This document shows, in pieces, positions 1-6,710 of a stretch of DNA of 64,000 bases (positions are counted from its first letter, which is position 1; the number at the start of each line of letters is the position of its first letter). The stretch is from Hymenobacter jeollabukensis. Lineage in GTDB: Bacteria > Bacteroidota > Bacteroidia > Cytophagales > Hymenobacteraceae. Location: assembly GCF_005771675.1 (NCBI RefSeq), contig NZ_VAJM01000002.1, positions 744,001 through 808,000 of the forward strand. Reading direction: 5' to 3'. The notes beneath the pieces were generated by a model. It searched no databases. It saw only the letters and a program-made list of their open reading frames with translations, and was not told where the DNA came from. Position numbers and translations under genes: made by a program.

Positions 1-210
1 CGCGTAGCAAGCAGCTATCATAACGGCTGTTTTGCCCGTTCCCGTTGGCATACTGACCAGCGCAGGATCTTTCCGGACGCTGAAGTGAGCCAGAATAGCC
101 CCAACTGCTCCTACTTGGTTTTCTCGTAATCCTTTCCGTACAACTTCTTCTTCTACTTTAATCTGTTGCTTGAGCCAGAATTGCTGGTACGCATTTGAGA
201 AGGCTGACAT
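1..210 (-). CDS. Superfamily II helicase/ATPase, N-terminal fragment (cut by window edge)
   Basis: Seventy codons from an ATG at 208-210 run off the left edge. Near residues 58-66 the translation contains MPTGTGKTAV, a Walker A/motif I typical of DEAD/DEAH or type III restriction-type helicases. It is preceded by LRENQVGAVGAILAHF, which resembles the Q-motif region where such enzymes begin their first RecA domain. The short N-terminus suggests a stand-alone helicase without a large upstream domain. The stretch has a clearly lower GC content than the core genes to the right, consistent with a transferred region. The substrate and role (restriction, defence or mobile-element maintenance) cannot be decided because the rest of the protein lies outside the window. 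Confidence 0.7.
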   Translation of the reverse strand, partial: MSAFSNAYQQFWLKQQIKVEEEVVRKGLRENQVGAVGAILAHFSVRKDPALVSMPTGTGKTAVMIAACYA

Positions 211-328
211 TTGAAAAGATTGATAATGGTGGGGAAGAAAACTAACTATTGCATCACGCCTGATGGGCAAGGGCCCCGCTCCTTTCTCAGCCAAACCGTT
301 CTGGTGCTGGCGCCGGAAGTCGCCCCCC

Positions 329-1483
329 TCAGTCCATGAGCATGGGCACCTTCCGCATGGCCACCTTGGGCTCTTTGATCGTTTTCACCTCTTCGATGGG
401 CTCGCTCTTCTTCACCGTGTACGCCTCGTCCTTGTAGAGTTTGGTCACCACGCAAGCCACGATGTTCACGTCCACGTTGATGGCGTCGATGGCGTTGTCG
501 TTGACGAGCTTCAGCGTCAGGGTGCCCTGCTTCAGGGCTGTCACCTGGCCCGATGCCGCGACGCTGTTCCCTGCCACGGTGGTGAGGGCGTAGTTCTGGC
601 CGTTGCGGCTGAACAGCACCGAGAACAGGCAGTTGTCGCCGCTCGGCGGATTGCTGAACAGCGACACCCCTTCGATGGCCAGGATGGCCAGCGCGCCAGC
701 GCCACCCGTCGCCAACCCGGCGGCCACGCCTACTTTAACGGCGCCCTTGGCGGCGGCCTTCTTGTTGGCGTCTTTGTACCAGGCCTGCCCGGAGTCCCCT
801 ACCCCGAGGCTGTAGGCCCACGACACGACTTCCGTCGTCCGGTACGGCACCAGCAGGTTGGGTTCCGCCGCGTTCACCGGCAAGCTGAAGTTGATCAGCG
901 AGTAGCTCGGGTGGTCGGGGTTCATCTGGGAGTGCACCCGCTCGACGCGGCTGAGCACGGGCACCACCGCGGTGTCCACCTGGGCCAGCACCCGCCGGGT
1001 TTTCGGTACTTCGTATTCCCGGTAGCCGGTGACGACCTTCTTGGTGTACACGTTGTAGGTCGTATCGGCTTTCTCCACCCACCGCACGGAGGTGTTGAAG
1101 TCGGGCCGGCTGCCGGGCGCCAGTTGCCGCTGGATGTGGATTTTGCACACCTTTCCCTTCAGCAGCGAGGCGTTGACAAAATGGAATTTGTAGACACCCC
1201 GTTTGTAGACGGGGATGGTCTTGGCTTGTACCTGCGTCACCTCGTAGTCCTCGTACTTCACGCTTCCCGACGCCTCCTCCACGATGGCCATGGATTTCAG
1301 CGGTTTGCGATCGACTTCCTGGAAGCCGAAGACGATCTGGTCGCTGGCGTCAAACGAATAGTACAAGTCTTTCTCTTCGCCGGCGCTCAATTTGAGCGTC
1401 AGGTCCGCCACGTCGAGCAGTTGCTGTCCGTAGCCGACGTGGACGGCGAAGCTGCACACGAATAGGAGTAGAAGTTGTTTCAT
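329..1483 (-). CDS. Exported protein of unknown function
   Basis: A 384-residue protein. The start at 1483 was chosen because it gives a normal signal peptide (MKQLLLLFVCSFAVHVGYG followed by QQ); longer in-frame extensions encode unlikely Arg/Pro-rich sequence. The body is rich in beta-strand-like segments with many Thr and Val residues. There is one Gly/Ala-rich hydrophobic stretch around residues 245-275 (VGVAAGLATGGAGALAILAI) that could be a membrane segment or hairpin. The C-terminus is charged and ends in KVPMLMD. I do not recognise a family. It probably sits in the periplasm or at the outer membrane. It is on the same strand as the BRCT gene upstream, separated by about 70 bases, with no clear terminator between them. 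Confidence 0.75.
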   Translation of the reverse strand: MKQLLLLFVCSFAVHVGYGQQLLDVADLTLKLSAGEEKDLYYSFDASDQIVFGFQEVDRKPLKSMAIVEEASGSVKYEDYEVTQVQAKTIPVYKRGVYKFHFVNASLLKGKVCKIHIQRQLAPGSRPDFNTSVRWVEKADTTYNVYTKKVVTGYREYEVPKTRRVLAQVDTAVVPVLSRVERVHSQMNPDHPSYSLINFSLPVNAAEPNLLVPYRTTEVVSWAYSLGVGDSGQAWYKDANKKAAAKGAVKVGVAAGLATGGAGALAILAIEGVSLFSNPPSGDNCLFSVLFSRNGQNYALTTVAGNSVAASGQVTALKQGTLTLKLVNDNAIDAINVDVNIVACVVTKLYKDEAYTVKKSEPIEEVKTIKEPKVAMRKVPMLMD

Positions 1484-1553
1484 GCAGAAATCAGAGTAGA
1501 AAAGGGTATTGCAGCGGGAATGCGCTCCGCGCGGGTGACCGGCCACCGCAACG

Positions 1554-2204
1554 TTACCGGACGAACTGGCGCCAATGCTCCTCGGAGAGAATGCGAATGC
1601 CGGTGCCCTTGTCGCGCAGCTGCACGGCCTTCTCAATCTTGCGGCCGTGGCTGGTGTTGATCCAGTCGCGGCTGGCGAACACGCCGATGACCAGGTAATC
1701 GGTGGTGCGGGTTGGGGCCGCATCGGACGGCCGTCCGCCCAGCGCTTCGATGGCGTCGAATACGGCTGTGCGGGCGCCGTAAGCAAATTTGCCGGTGACC
1801 ACCACCTGCTTGTCTGTGAACACCAACGGGTGCGGTTGCGGCACGCACAGCGGCAAGGTGGTCGACAACGCCTCTGCCTGGGGCGTGGGCGCTTGCGACA
1901 ACCCGCACAGCGTTTCCATGACTTCCTTGAGCTCCGCCCGCTCCTCGGCGTCGCACACGCCGTCTTCGAAGATGCGCTCCACGCGGCTGAGCACGGCTGT
2001 CAGCGGCCAGACAGGGGTATCGGCCGCGTGCTTGCGCACCCACTCGGCAAAGAAGATGGCTTCGCGCTCGCTGACTTCGCCGTCGGCCAGGATGCCGGTG
2101 CAGATGCCCACGAGTTGGTCCACGGCTTTGGCCGTGTTGTTGGCGCGGTGGAAGAGTTGCAGGGGCTGGCCGTCCAGGTCCAGCGAGGTGGGGTAGGTAC
2201 TCAT
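1554..2204 (-). CDS. BRCT-domain protein with TerB-like N-terminal half
   Basis: A 216-residue protein starting at the ATG at 2202-2204 (MSTYPTSLDLDG). Residues about 130-216 form a BRCT domain: VVVTGKF, then ALGGRPSD, TTDYLVIG and a C-terminal HWRQF typical of the last helix, like the BRCT domain of NAD-dependent DNA ligase. The N-terminal half is helical with a GILADGEVSEREA stretch followed by a second acidic loop (FEDGVCDAEERAEL), which resembles the metal-binding loops of TerB-like domains; this is an inference. BRCT modules bind DNA ends or partner proteins. Directly upstream on the same strand lies a shortened DnaQ-type exonuclease; exonuclease and BRCT domains are often fused, so the two genes may share an origin. 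Confidence 0.8.
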   Translation of the reverse strand: MSTYPTSLDLDGQPLQLFHRANNTAKAVDQLVGICTGILADGEVSEREAIFFAEWVRKHAADTPVWPLTAVLSRVERIFEDGVCDAEERAELKEVMETLCGLSQAPTPQAEALSTTLPLCVPQPHPLVFTDKQVVVTGKFAYGARTAVFDAIEALGGRPSDAAPTRTTDYLVIGVFASRDWINTSHGRKIEKAVQLRDKGTGIRILSEEHWRQFVR

Positions 2205-2311
2205 CAGACAAGGGGAAAAAGGATGCGATAGGAACAGACCCGCGTGGAGCATCTGGGCGGAGGCGCCTACTCACCAGCGGGTAATCAAATCGGTGGACGC
2301 GGAGTCGGACG

Positions 2312-2593
2312 CTAGACCAAGGCGCGGTCCAGGACTTTGCGCACGGTTAGCTTCGTGGTTTCCGGAAAGTCCTTGCCCAGCAGCCAGGCGATGTAGCCCG
2401 GATCCGACTCGGTGACGGGCAGGCCCAGGTGCTTGCCGAAATTCCACACGATGACGCCCTCGGCGTTGCGCACCATCTTGGCGGCCGGGTCGATGCGAAT
2501 GGCGCGGCCGCGGCCGTGGTGCACGCCATCGCCGAAGTCGCTCAGGGTGGTTTCTAAATCGAAGACAGTCAATGGCCGGGTTAAGCGGAGCAT
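2312..2593 (-). pseudogene. DnaQ-type 3'-5' exonuclease with its catalytic core deleted
   Basis: The 93-residue reading frame joins two ends of a known Bacteroidota exonuclease type. Residues 1-16 (ending TVFDLETT) match the ExoI motif region, which carries the first catalytic Asp and Glu. From about residue 30 onward (VWNFGKHLGLPVTE, DPGYIAWLLGKDFP) it matches the C-terminal tail of full-length proteins, which are usually about 200-260 residues. The roughly 150 residues in between, containing the ExoII and ExoIII motifs, are absent, while the frame stays open. It therefore cannot be an active exonuclease. It may be a decayed gene or a retained mini-protein. It lies about 100 bases upstream of the BRCT gene on the same strand. 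Confidence 0.65.
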
Positions 2594-3036
2594 GTAACGG
2601 GATGATCGGATCGGGGCACCAATATGATTCCTACAATGCTATTAAATTTTACAATAATTCTATATGGGTATGCTCCATTGCCCAGCAACTTTATTTTCCC
2701 ACCTATGCCCAGGGAACGCAGTTCCCGTAGCGCTTGGAGGACTAAGCGCAACCAGCCGCGCTTGGTAGCTTTAGCCCTTCCGAATGCAGCAGTAGATTTC
2801 TGCTCCTGTGAGCTATCCGATTAACCACATCCATAGAGGGTTTTCGGTTGCTCAAAAGGCACTTACGGAAGCTGTGTTCTTCTTAATTTACTACCGATAA
2901 CGCGGGATTTACTACCGATAACGCGGGCAGATTATCGCTACTCAGTAAGATGACTTGATGCATCATCTTAAGCGTAACCCCACCAAACCTACGATCAAGT
3001 GCGAACTTGACTACCCCGGCAGAGAGAGTTGGCAGC
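2594..3036. other. Intergenic stretch without a convincing gene
   Basis: About 440 bases, noticeably richer in A and T than the surroundings. Short open frames exist but none has a plausible start, composition or recognisable motif. The only clear structure is a perfect 21-bp tandem duplication at 2886-2927, listed separately. The stretch separates the exonuclease remnant from the next minus-strand gene and probably holds the promoter of the remnant. Confidence 0.6.
2886..2927. repeat. Perfect 21-bp tandem duplication
   Basis: Two exact head-to-tail copies of a 21-base unit that begins ATTTACTACC and ends GATAACGCGGG. No third copy is visible on either side. The unit length equals that of the two longer arrays in this window, but the sequence is different. 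Confidence 0.9.
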
Positions 3037-4098
3037 TCAGAACTCTGGATGTCCGAATCCCACCAAAGGTTCATCGAGCGGATGGCCTTGGCGCCAGGCA
3101 CAGCACAACGTATGCAGGTGCTGCCACTCCTTGTGGTTATCGGCGGCATTCGTGCGCGGCAGCACCACGCACAAGCTCACGGGAGCGTAATCGCCGCCTG
3201 TATCCACCGGCTGCTCGGTTTGTAACAGCAGATACCCGCGGAGGCCGTGTTGCGGCCGGCCGCTGATCACGCGGGGCCGCGCGGCCCGGTAGCGTTCCCA
3301 AAACGCGCGCGCCACGTTTTCCTTGACCACCAGCGGCTCGTCGGCCGGCACGCGGTAGTTAAACACCCACGTGGCGTCGGGAAACTCGTCTAAGCCCTTG
3401 AGCACGGGGGCAGGGTTGCCCGCGCCGCGGAACACCGCTGCAAACACGGCACACAGCAACGCATCGTGGGCAGCCAGGTTTCGGCCGCCGCAGGCAAACG
3501 CCAGTGCCGCTTGCGGGCCTGTGGCCGTGCCTAGCCCGACGGTGGCTGTGTCCACGTACGGCCACCGGGACCGGTCCGTGGCCAGGTGTAAGGTGCGGCG
3601 CTGCCACGCCGGGTAGGCCCCCAGGAACTCCGCCACGTACGCGTCCACCACGTGCGGCGGGCAGGGGTCGGGTACGACGTAGGAGCAGACCAGTCCGTCC
3701 GGCGACGGCACGGCGAAGTGCGCAAGTGGCGGCCACGCCACCGGGGCGGGCGCCGGGGCGCGTTCCTGCTCCCACCGCTGTCGCTCGGCCGCCAAGGCCC
3801 GGTGCTCGCGTGCGTTGGCTGCGGCCGATCGTTGGGAGAGGGCAATGGTCAAGTGGGGCGGCGGCCCCGCCAAAGCGGTACCCGTCACGACCAAGGCAGG
3901 TATCGGCCCCTCGGGTGACGCAGCCGCCCACCCCCAGGCTACGCGGGTAGGTAGCGGCGCGTACGTATCGAGGAAGGCGCGCAATGCGCGCACCTTGTAG
4001 GCCAGCGCCACTTCGGCCGGCAGGCTATAGCAATCAAGGGCACCGGGTTGCTGGTAGGGCAACAAGCATGCGGCGCGGGGAGCAGAAGAAGCGGACAT
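3037..4098 (-). CDS. Hypothetical protein, probably cytoplasmic
   Basis: A 353-residue protein from the ATG at 4096-4098 (MSASSAPRAACLLPYQQPG). An upstream in-frame ATG adds 22 unlikely residues. There is no signal peptide and no obvious membrane segment. The composition is rich in Ala, Pro and Trp, with a charged helical stretch around residues 100-120 (HRALAAERQRWEQER) that may be a short coiled coil. Several VxxYVAEFLGAYPAWQ-like and VVKENVARAFWERY segments suggest an alpha/beta fold. I recognise no family. It lies in the accessory region next to the tRNA-Lys locus, and its upstream side faces the hairpin at 4199-4230. Confidence 0.6.
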   Translation of the reverse strand: MSASSAPRAACLLPYQQPGALDCYSLPAEVALAYKVRALRAFLDTYAPLPTRVAWGWAAASPEGPIPALVVTGTALAGPPPHLTIALSQRSAAANAREHRALAAERQRWEQERAPAPAPVAWPPLAHFAVPSPDGLVCSYVVPDPCPPHVVDAYVAEFLGAYPAWQRRTLHLATDRSRWPYVDTATVGLGTATGPQAALAFACGGRNLAAHDALLCAVFAAVFRGAGNPAPVLKGLDEFPDATWVFNYRVPADEPLVVKENVARAFWERYRAARPRVISGRPQHGLRGYLLLQTEQPVDTGGDYAPVSLCVVLPRTNAADNHKEWQHLHTLCCAWRQGHPLDEPLVGFGHPEF

Positions 4099-4198
4099 GA
4101 CACAAGCGTCGCGCCTAGCCAGCGCGGGGCCCCAACGGGGTGGACAGTCCCGGTAGAGCCCCATCTGTCCTGGTCAGGCGTGGGTATAGACGAAAAAC

Positions 4199-4230
4199 AC
4201 GGCGTTCCCTGGTGCCGCAGGGAACGCCGT
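4199..4230 (-). terminator. Hairpin, intrinsic terminator-like on the minus strand
   Basis: A perfect 12-bp stem (ACGGCGTTCCCT paired with AGGGAACGCCGT) around an 8-base loop. On the minus strand the stem is followed by GTTTTTCG, a short T-run. It stands between the plus-strand XRE gene and the minus-strand hypothetical gene, so it could instead insulate the two. Confidence 0.5.
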
Positions 4231-4244
4231 TAAGCACAAATTAA

Positions 4245-4258
4245 CATACTAAAGTATG
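4245..4258. promoter_or_regulatory. Candidate operator of the XRE regulator
   Basis: A perfect inverted repeat CATACT-AA-AGTATG in an A/T-rich stretch about 75 bases before the XRE-family start codon. Small XRE repressors often bind palindromes of this size in their own promoter. No other copy was noticed in the window. Confidence 0.4.
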
Positions 4259-4332
4259 GGTATCAAAATATGTGTCATTTATAGGGTTACATAGAAGAGG
4301 GGAAAGGCCCACTTTTCGCCCAAAAAGCGGCC

Positions 4333-4560
4333 GTGACGGACACCCCCGATCCCCGAATTCTTCAGATTGCCCACAAGCTCAAGCACCTGCGGCTGGCCGC
4401 CGGATACACCTCCTACGAGGCGTTTGCCTTCGACCACGACTTGCCGCGCGTCGGCTACGGCCGCCACGAAAAAGGCAGCAACCTCACGTTGAAAAGCTTG
4501 CTGCGCCTACTGGACATCCACGGGCTCACGTTAGCCGAGTTCTTCGCCGACCTCTCGTAA
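4333..4560 (+). CDS. Small XRE-family helix-turn-helix regulator
   Basis: A 75-residue protein with a GTG start. Nearly all of it is one DNA-binding domain: RILQIAHKLKHLRLAAGYTSYEAFA forms the first helices, then PRVGYGRHEKGSNLTLKSLL corresponds to the recognition helix and the helix leading into LRLLDIHGLTLAEFF, which is the standard end of this fold. No effector domain is present, as in phage- or island-type repressors. It is transcribed away from the minus-strand hypothetical gene, with a palindrome (4245-4258) in the shared upstream region that may be its operator. A likely role is to control genes of the surrounding island; the targets are not known. Confidence 0.8.
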   Translation: MTDTPDPRILQIAHKLKHLRLAAGYTSYEAFAFDHDLPRVGYGRHEKGSNLTLKSLLRLLDIHGLTLAEFFADLS

Positions 4561-4588
4561 ACTGACGCCCGGCAGATGATACCCTTCC

Positions 4589-4840
4589 CTACCACCCGCA
4601 GGTGCTGAGTTGCTGTTGATAGAATTGTCGAATCACGACTTGCTGGTCGGGCGTCAGGCACCGGCTGCGGCCGGTGTAAAAGCCTGGTACGCGGCGCTCC
4701 ATGTACCGCAGCAGGAGCCTAAATCGGTCGCGGCTCAACCTTAGTTCCCGCGCGAGTTCGTTTTTGCGCGCCAGTTGGGCGGGCAATACCTGCCCCAGCA
4801 CGTACTGCTGCGCGGTTGGTTGCGAGCCCCACGCGCTCAT
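4589..4840 (-). CDS. Small protein translationally coupled to the HTH gene
   Basis: An 83-residue protein. The ATG at 4838-4840 was chosen because it overlaps the TGA stop of the upstream HTH gene as ATGA, a common sign of translational coupling; the longer open frame further upstream runs over that gene in another frame. The sequence is basic and helical (ARKNELARELRLSRDRF, then LLLRYMERRVPGFYTG and LTPDQQVVIRQFY), looking like a small winged or tri-helical DNA-binding protein, but no family is recognised. It probably acts with its HTH neighbour. Confidence 0.65.
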   Translation of the reverse strand: MSAWGSQPTAQQYVLGQVLPAQLARKNELARELRLSRDRFRLLLRYMERRVPGFYTGRSRCLTPDQQVVIRQFYQQQLSTCGW

Positions 4841-5130
4841 TTGCCCTTGGTTTTCGGTTTTTCCAGGGACGCCAGCACCTCCGCCTGCTTGAAATAGATC
4901 CGGCTGCCCTTGCGGTAATGGGGCAAGCGGCCGGCTTTCATCCACTCGTAGCAGGTGGGGCGCGAGATGCGCAGCAAGGCGCACACCTCCTTCATTTGCA
5001 ACAATTGCCCGGGTGTCTCAACGGATCGCGCCACCGCATTGCTGCCTGACCGGGCCAGGGCCCGCATAAAACACTGCACCAGGAATTCTTCGGCTTCCTC
5101 TACCGAGAGTTGAAACAAGTAATCGGCCAT
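4837..5130 (-). CDS. Excisionase/MerR-like helix-turn-helix protein
   Basis: A 97-residue protein. Residues about 40-90 carry the HTH_17 type of excisionase-family domain: LLQMKEVCALLRISRPTCYE is the helix-turn-helix, and GRLPHYRKGSRIYF is the beta-wing that usually follows, ending in a short helix (QAEVLASL). The first 40 residues are an acidic helical region (LSVEEAEEFLVQCFMRAL) often seen in Bacteroidota mobile-element proteins of this type. Such proteins act as directionality factors for integrases or as small regulators. It is the first gene of a two-gene unit with the 83-residue protein and lies about 1.3 kb from the tRNA-Lys gene, fitting an integrated element. Confidence 0.8.
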   Translation of the reverse strand: MADYLFQLSVEEAEEFLVQCFMRALARSGSNAVARSVETPGQLLQMKEVCALLRISRPTCYEWMKAGRLPHYRKGSRIYFKQAEVLASLEKPKTKGK

Positions 5131-5304
5131 AACCTACAACGAAAGTGATAGGGCAAAGGAAGAGGGTCGCGTACACGCCCTAGGGGCGGAGGGTCACAAA
5201 CGGGCTAAATGGCCCTAATACACCGCGTTACCTCCTGATAATCAGTTCTAAAAATCACAGAAATCTCTACCATGTGACCTGTGCCCATCCGTGCGCCACG
5301 CGTC

Positions 5305-6114
5305 CTAGCGGACGAGGCGGAGCTGTACCCGCGTAATTTTGCCGCGGCCGGGAAACAGGCGCGCAAACGCTTGCACCACCTCGGGGTTGGCTTTGTCTCG
5401 ACGGCGTGCATACGATTCGGGAATAACTAACCCAAAGTGCTCCATAAACGAGCGCATCAACTGGATCCACTTGGCCGGCACGAGGTAACCTCCCTCCTGC
5501 CAGACGAGCACCAGCGCCATCAGGTCGTTGGCCCGGCCCCGGCTGCCATCCCACCGCCCAGCGTCGGTGAGCACCTCATTCGCTTGGAGCGCAGCCACGA
5601 CCGCCGATACGTCCACCTGCGACACGAATAGCGCGGCCAGACTGGAGGCCACCGGCCGTGTACGGTCTTGCGCGGCCTGCAGCAGGGCGCGGTGGTGCTC
5701 CTCGCGCTGCAGCCGCGCGTAAGTCTCCTCAATGGTGTCCAGCAAGGAGGGTTGCTCCTTATAGCCCAGAGAGCGTAGCTGCAACTGCCGCAGTTCGTGA
5801 AGGACGCGGCGCCCCGCTTCCAGGTAGATGTACTGGTGAAACGCTTGTTCATCGGGCAGGTGCACCGCAATCTCTTGGATGGTCACGGGATCCAGCGCGG
5901 CAAAGGCCGCGTAGCCCGGTCGGCGCTGCTGCTGTTCGTGCAATGCGGCGTATAGGATGCCCAGGACCGTGGCTTTGTTGGGGCCGCCGCGTACACCCGC
6001 CAGCGGCGCGCACCACTGGGCCAACGTCCGGTCGACCAGATCAGGTAACGCAGTATCCCATGCTGCCTGACGGGTTGTAGCCTCATCAGCCGGAAGACCA
6101 GCAGCGGTTGCCAT
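5305..6114 (-). CDS. Hypothetical protein of the tRNA-adjacent island
   Basis: A 269-residue, mostly helical protein with an ATG at 6112-6114. No signal peptide or transmembrane helix is visible. It contains several leucine-rich charged helices (LEAGRRVLHELRQLQLRSLG and a second around LQREEHHRALLQAAQ), then a C-terminal part with VPAKWIQLMRSFMEHFGL and a basic end (RRRDKANPEVVQAF, RGKITRVQLRLVR). It is the gene nearest the 3' end of tRNA-Lys, a position often taken by integrase or element-specific genes, but no tyrosine recombinase motifs (R..HxxR..Y) are seen. The function is unknown. Confidence 0.65.
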   Translation of the reverse strand: MATAAGLPADEATTRQAAWDTALPDLVDRTLAQWCAPLAGVRGGPNKATVLGILYAALHEQQQRRPGYAAFAALDPVTIQEIAVHLPDEQAFHQYIYLEAGRRVLHELRQLQLRSLGYKEQPSLLDTIEETYARLQREEHHRALLQAAQDRTRPVASSLAALFVSQVDVSAVVAALQANEVLTDAGRWDGSRGRANDLMALVLVWQEGGYLVPAKWIQLMRSFMEHFGLVIPESYARRRDKANPEVVQAFARLFPGRGKITRVQLRLVR

Positions 6115-6325
6115 GAAGAAGAACGGGTAGGTGTAAACGACGAGAAAAAGCGGCCAGGTGACAGCGCGGCAAGTTAGCGCTACTTGAGCAACTGGTTAAA
6201 CGATGCCAGCACGGCTTATTTTACCTCATCCGGCTGCATCTTATGATCCAGCAGCCGATATGTTACTTCCACTTTACAAAAACCAACAAGTAGGTGCCTA
6301 CCACCAGCAATTCAGCAGCCGTTTC

Positions 6326-6347
6326 CATACCCACTTACATACCCACT
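6326..6347. repeat. Short direct repeats beside the tRNA gene (possible att arm sites)
   Basis: Two copies of CATACCCACT (6326-6335 and 6338-6347) separated by two bases, located just beyond the tRNA-Lys terminator on the island side. Integrase arm-type sites often appear as short direct repeats in this position. This is an inference from placement only. Confidence 0.4.
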
Positions 6348-6352
6348 AAATA

Positions 6353-6387
6353 AAAAACCCTGTCTGCAGCTTGCAAACAGGGTTTTT
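6353..6387 (-). terminator. Intrinsic terminator of tRNA-Lys
   Basis: An 11-bp inverted repeat AAAAACCCTGT / ACAGGGTTTTT with extra pairing inside. Read on the minus strand, it begins three bases after the tRNA 3' end and finishes with a run of T residues. Confidence 0.8.
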
Positions 6388-6389
6388 AG

Positions 6390-6462
6390 TGATTCCGCTG
6401 GGATTCGAACCCAGGACCCGTACATTAAAAGTGTACTGCTCTACCAGCTGAGCTACAGAATC
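6390..6462 (-). tRNA. tRNA-Lys (anticodon TTT)
   Basis: A 73-nt cloverleaf on the minus strand. The acceptor stem pairs GATTCTG with CGGAATC (one G-T pair), with discriminator A at 6390. The D arm is AGCTCAGCTGGTAGAGCA. The anticodon arm is GTACA-CTTTTAA-TGTAC, giving anticodon TTT at 6427-6429. The T arm is CTGGG-TTCGAAT-CCCAG. No CCA is encoded. The 3' end points toward the accessory region at 1-6390, the usual orientation when an island has integrated into a tRNA gene. Confidence 0.96.
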
Positions 6463-6503
6463 AGGCTCTTTGGGGAAAGCGCGGCTTTCACCGAAAGGGA
6501 CGG

Positions 6504-6534
6504 CAAAAGTAATAGGCGAGACGACATATTCAAA
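6504..6534 (-). promoter_or_regulatory. Bacteroidota-type promoter of tRNA-Lys
   Basis: On the minus strand TTTG (6531-6534) is followed after exactly 19 bases by TACTTTTG (6504-6511). This fits the TTTG / TAnnTTTG promoter of this phylum. The -7 box lies about 42 bases before the tRNA 5' end. It is the only promoter in the window where I see both boxes at the expected spacing. Confidence 0.75.
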
Positions 6535-6710
6535 CCCGGGGTTACTCTTTGAATAGTAAAGAGGGGGCTCCAGGCACCTACCTCATTTATTTACAGCGAA
6601 ATAAAATCACGCAAAAAAATGTCGGCGCAAAACGCGGCCGGGGTGTGGGTCACTGCGGTACTCCCGGATTTAGTTAGGAGCTTTGTGGCCCGGACTAGCC
6701 ACGGCCTGCC

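Noticed and set aside
2883-3149. Small minus-strand frame ending in a repeated PALSVVN peptide
   Set aside because: It overlaps the end of the gene at 3037-4098 in another frame, and the peptide repeat merely reflects the 21-bp DNA duplication.
6115-6389. Possible integrase remnant between the hypothetical gene and the tRNA
   Set aside because: Short peptides in this stretch (for example ending LLDHKMQPDEVK) carry none of the tyrosine-recombinase motifs and are interrupted by stops.
6390-6462. Search for a second copy of the tRNA-Lys 3' end (attachment site duplicate) inside the window
   Set aside because: I found no other copy of the T-arm and acceptor sequence, so the far end of the island cannot be placed here.
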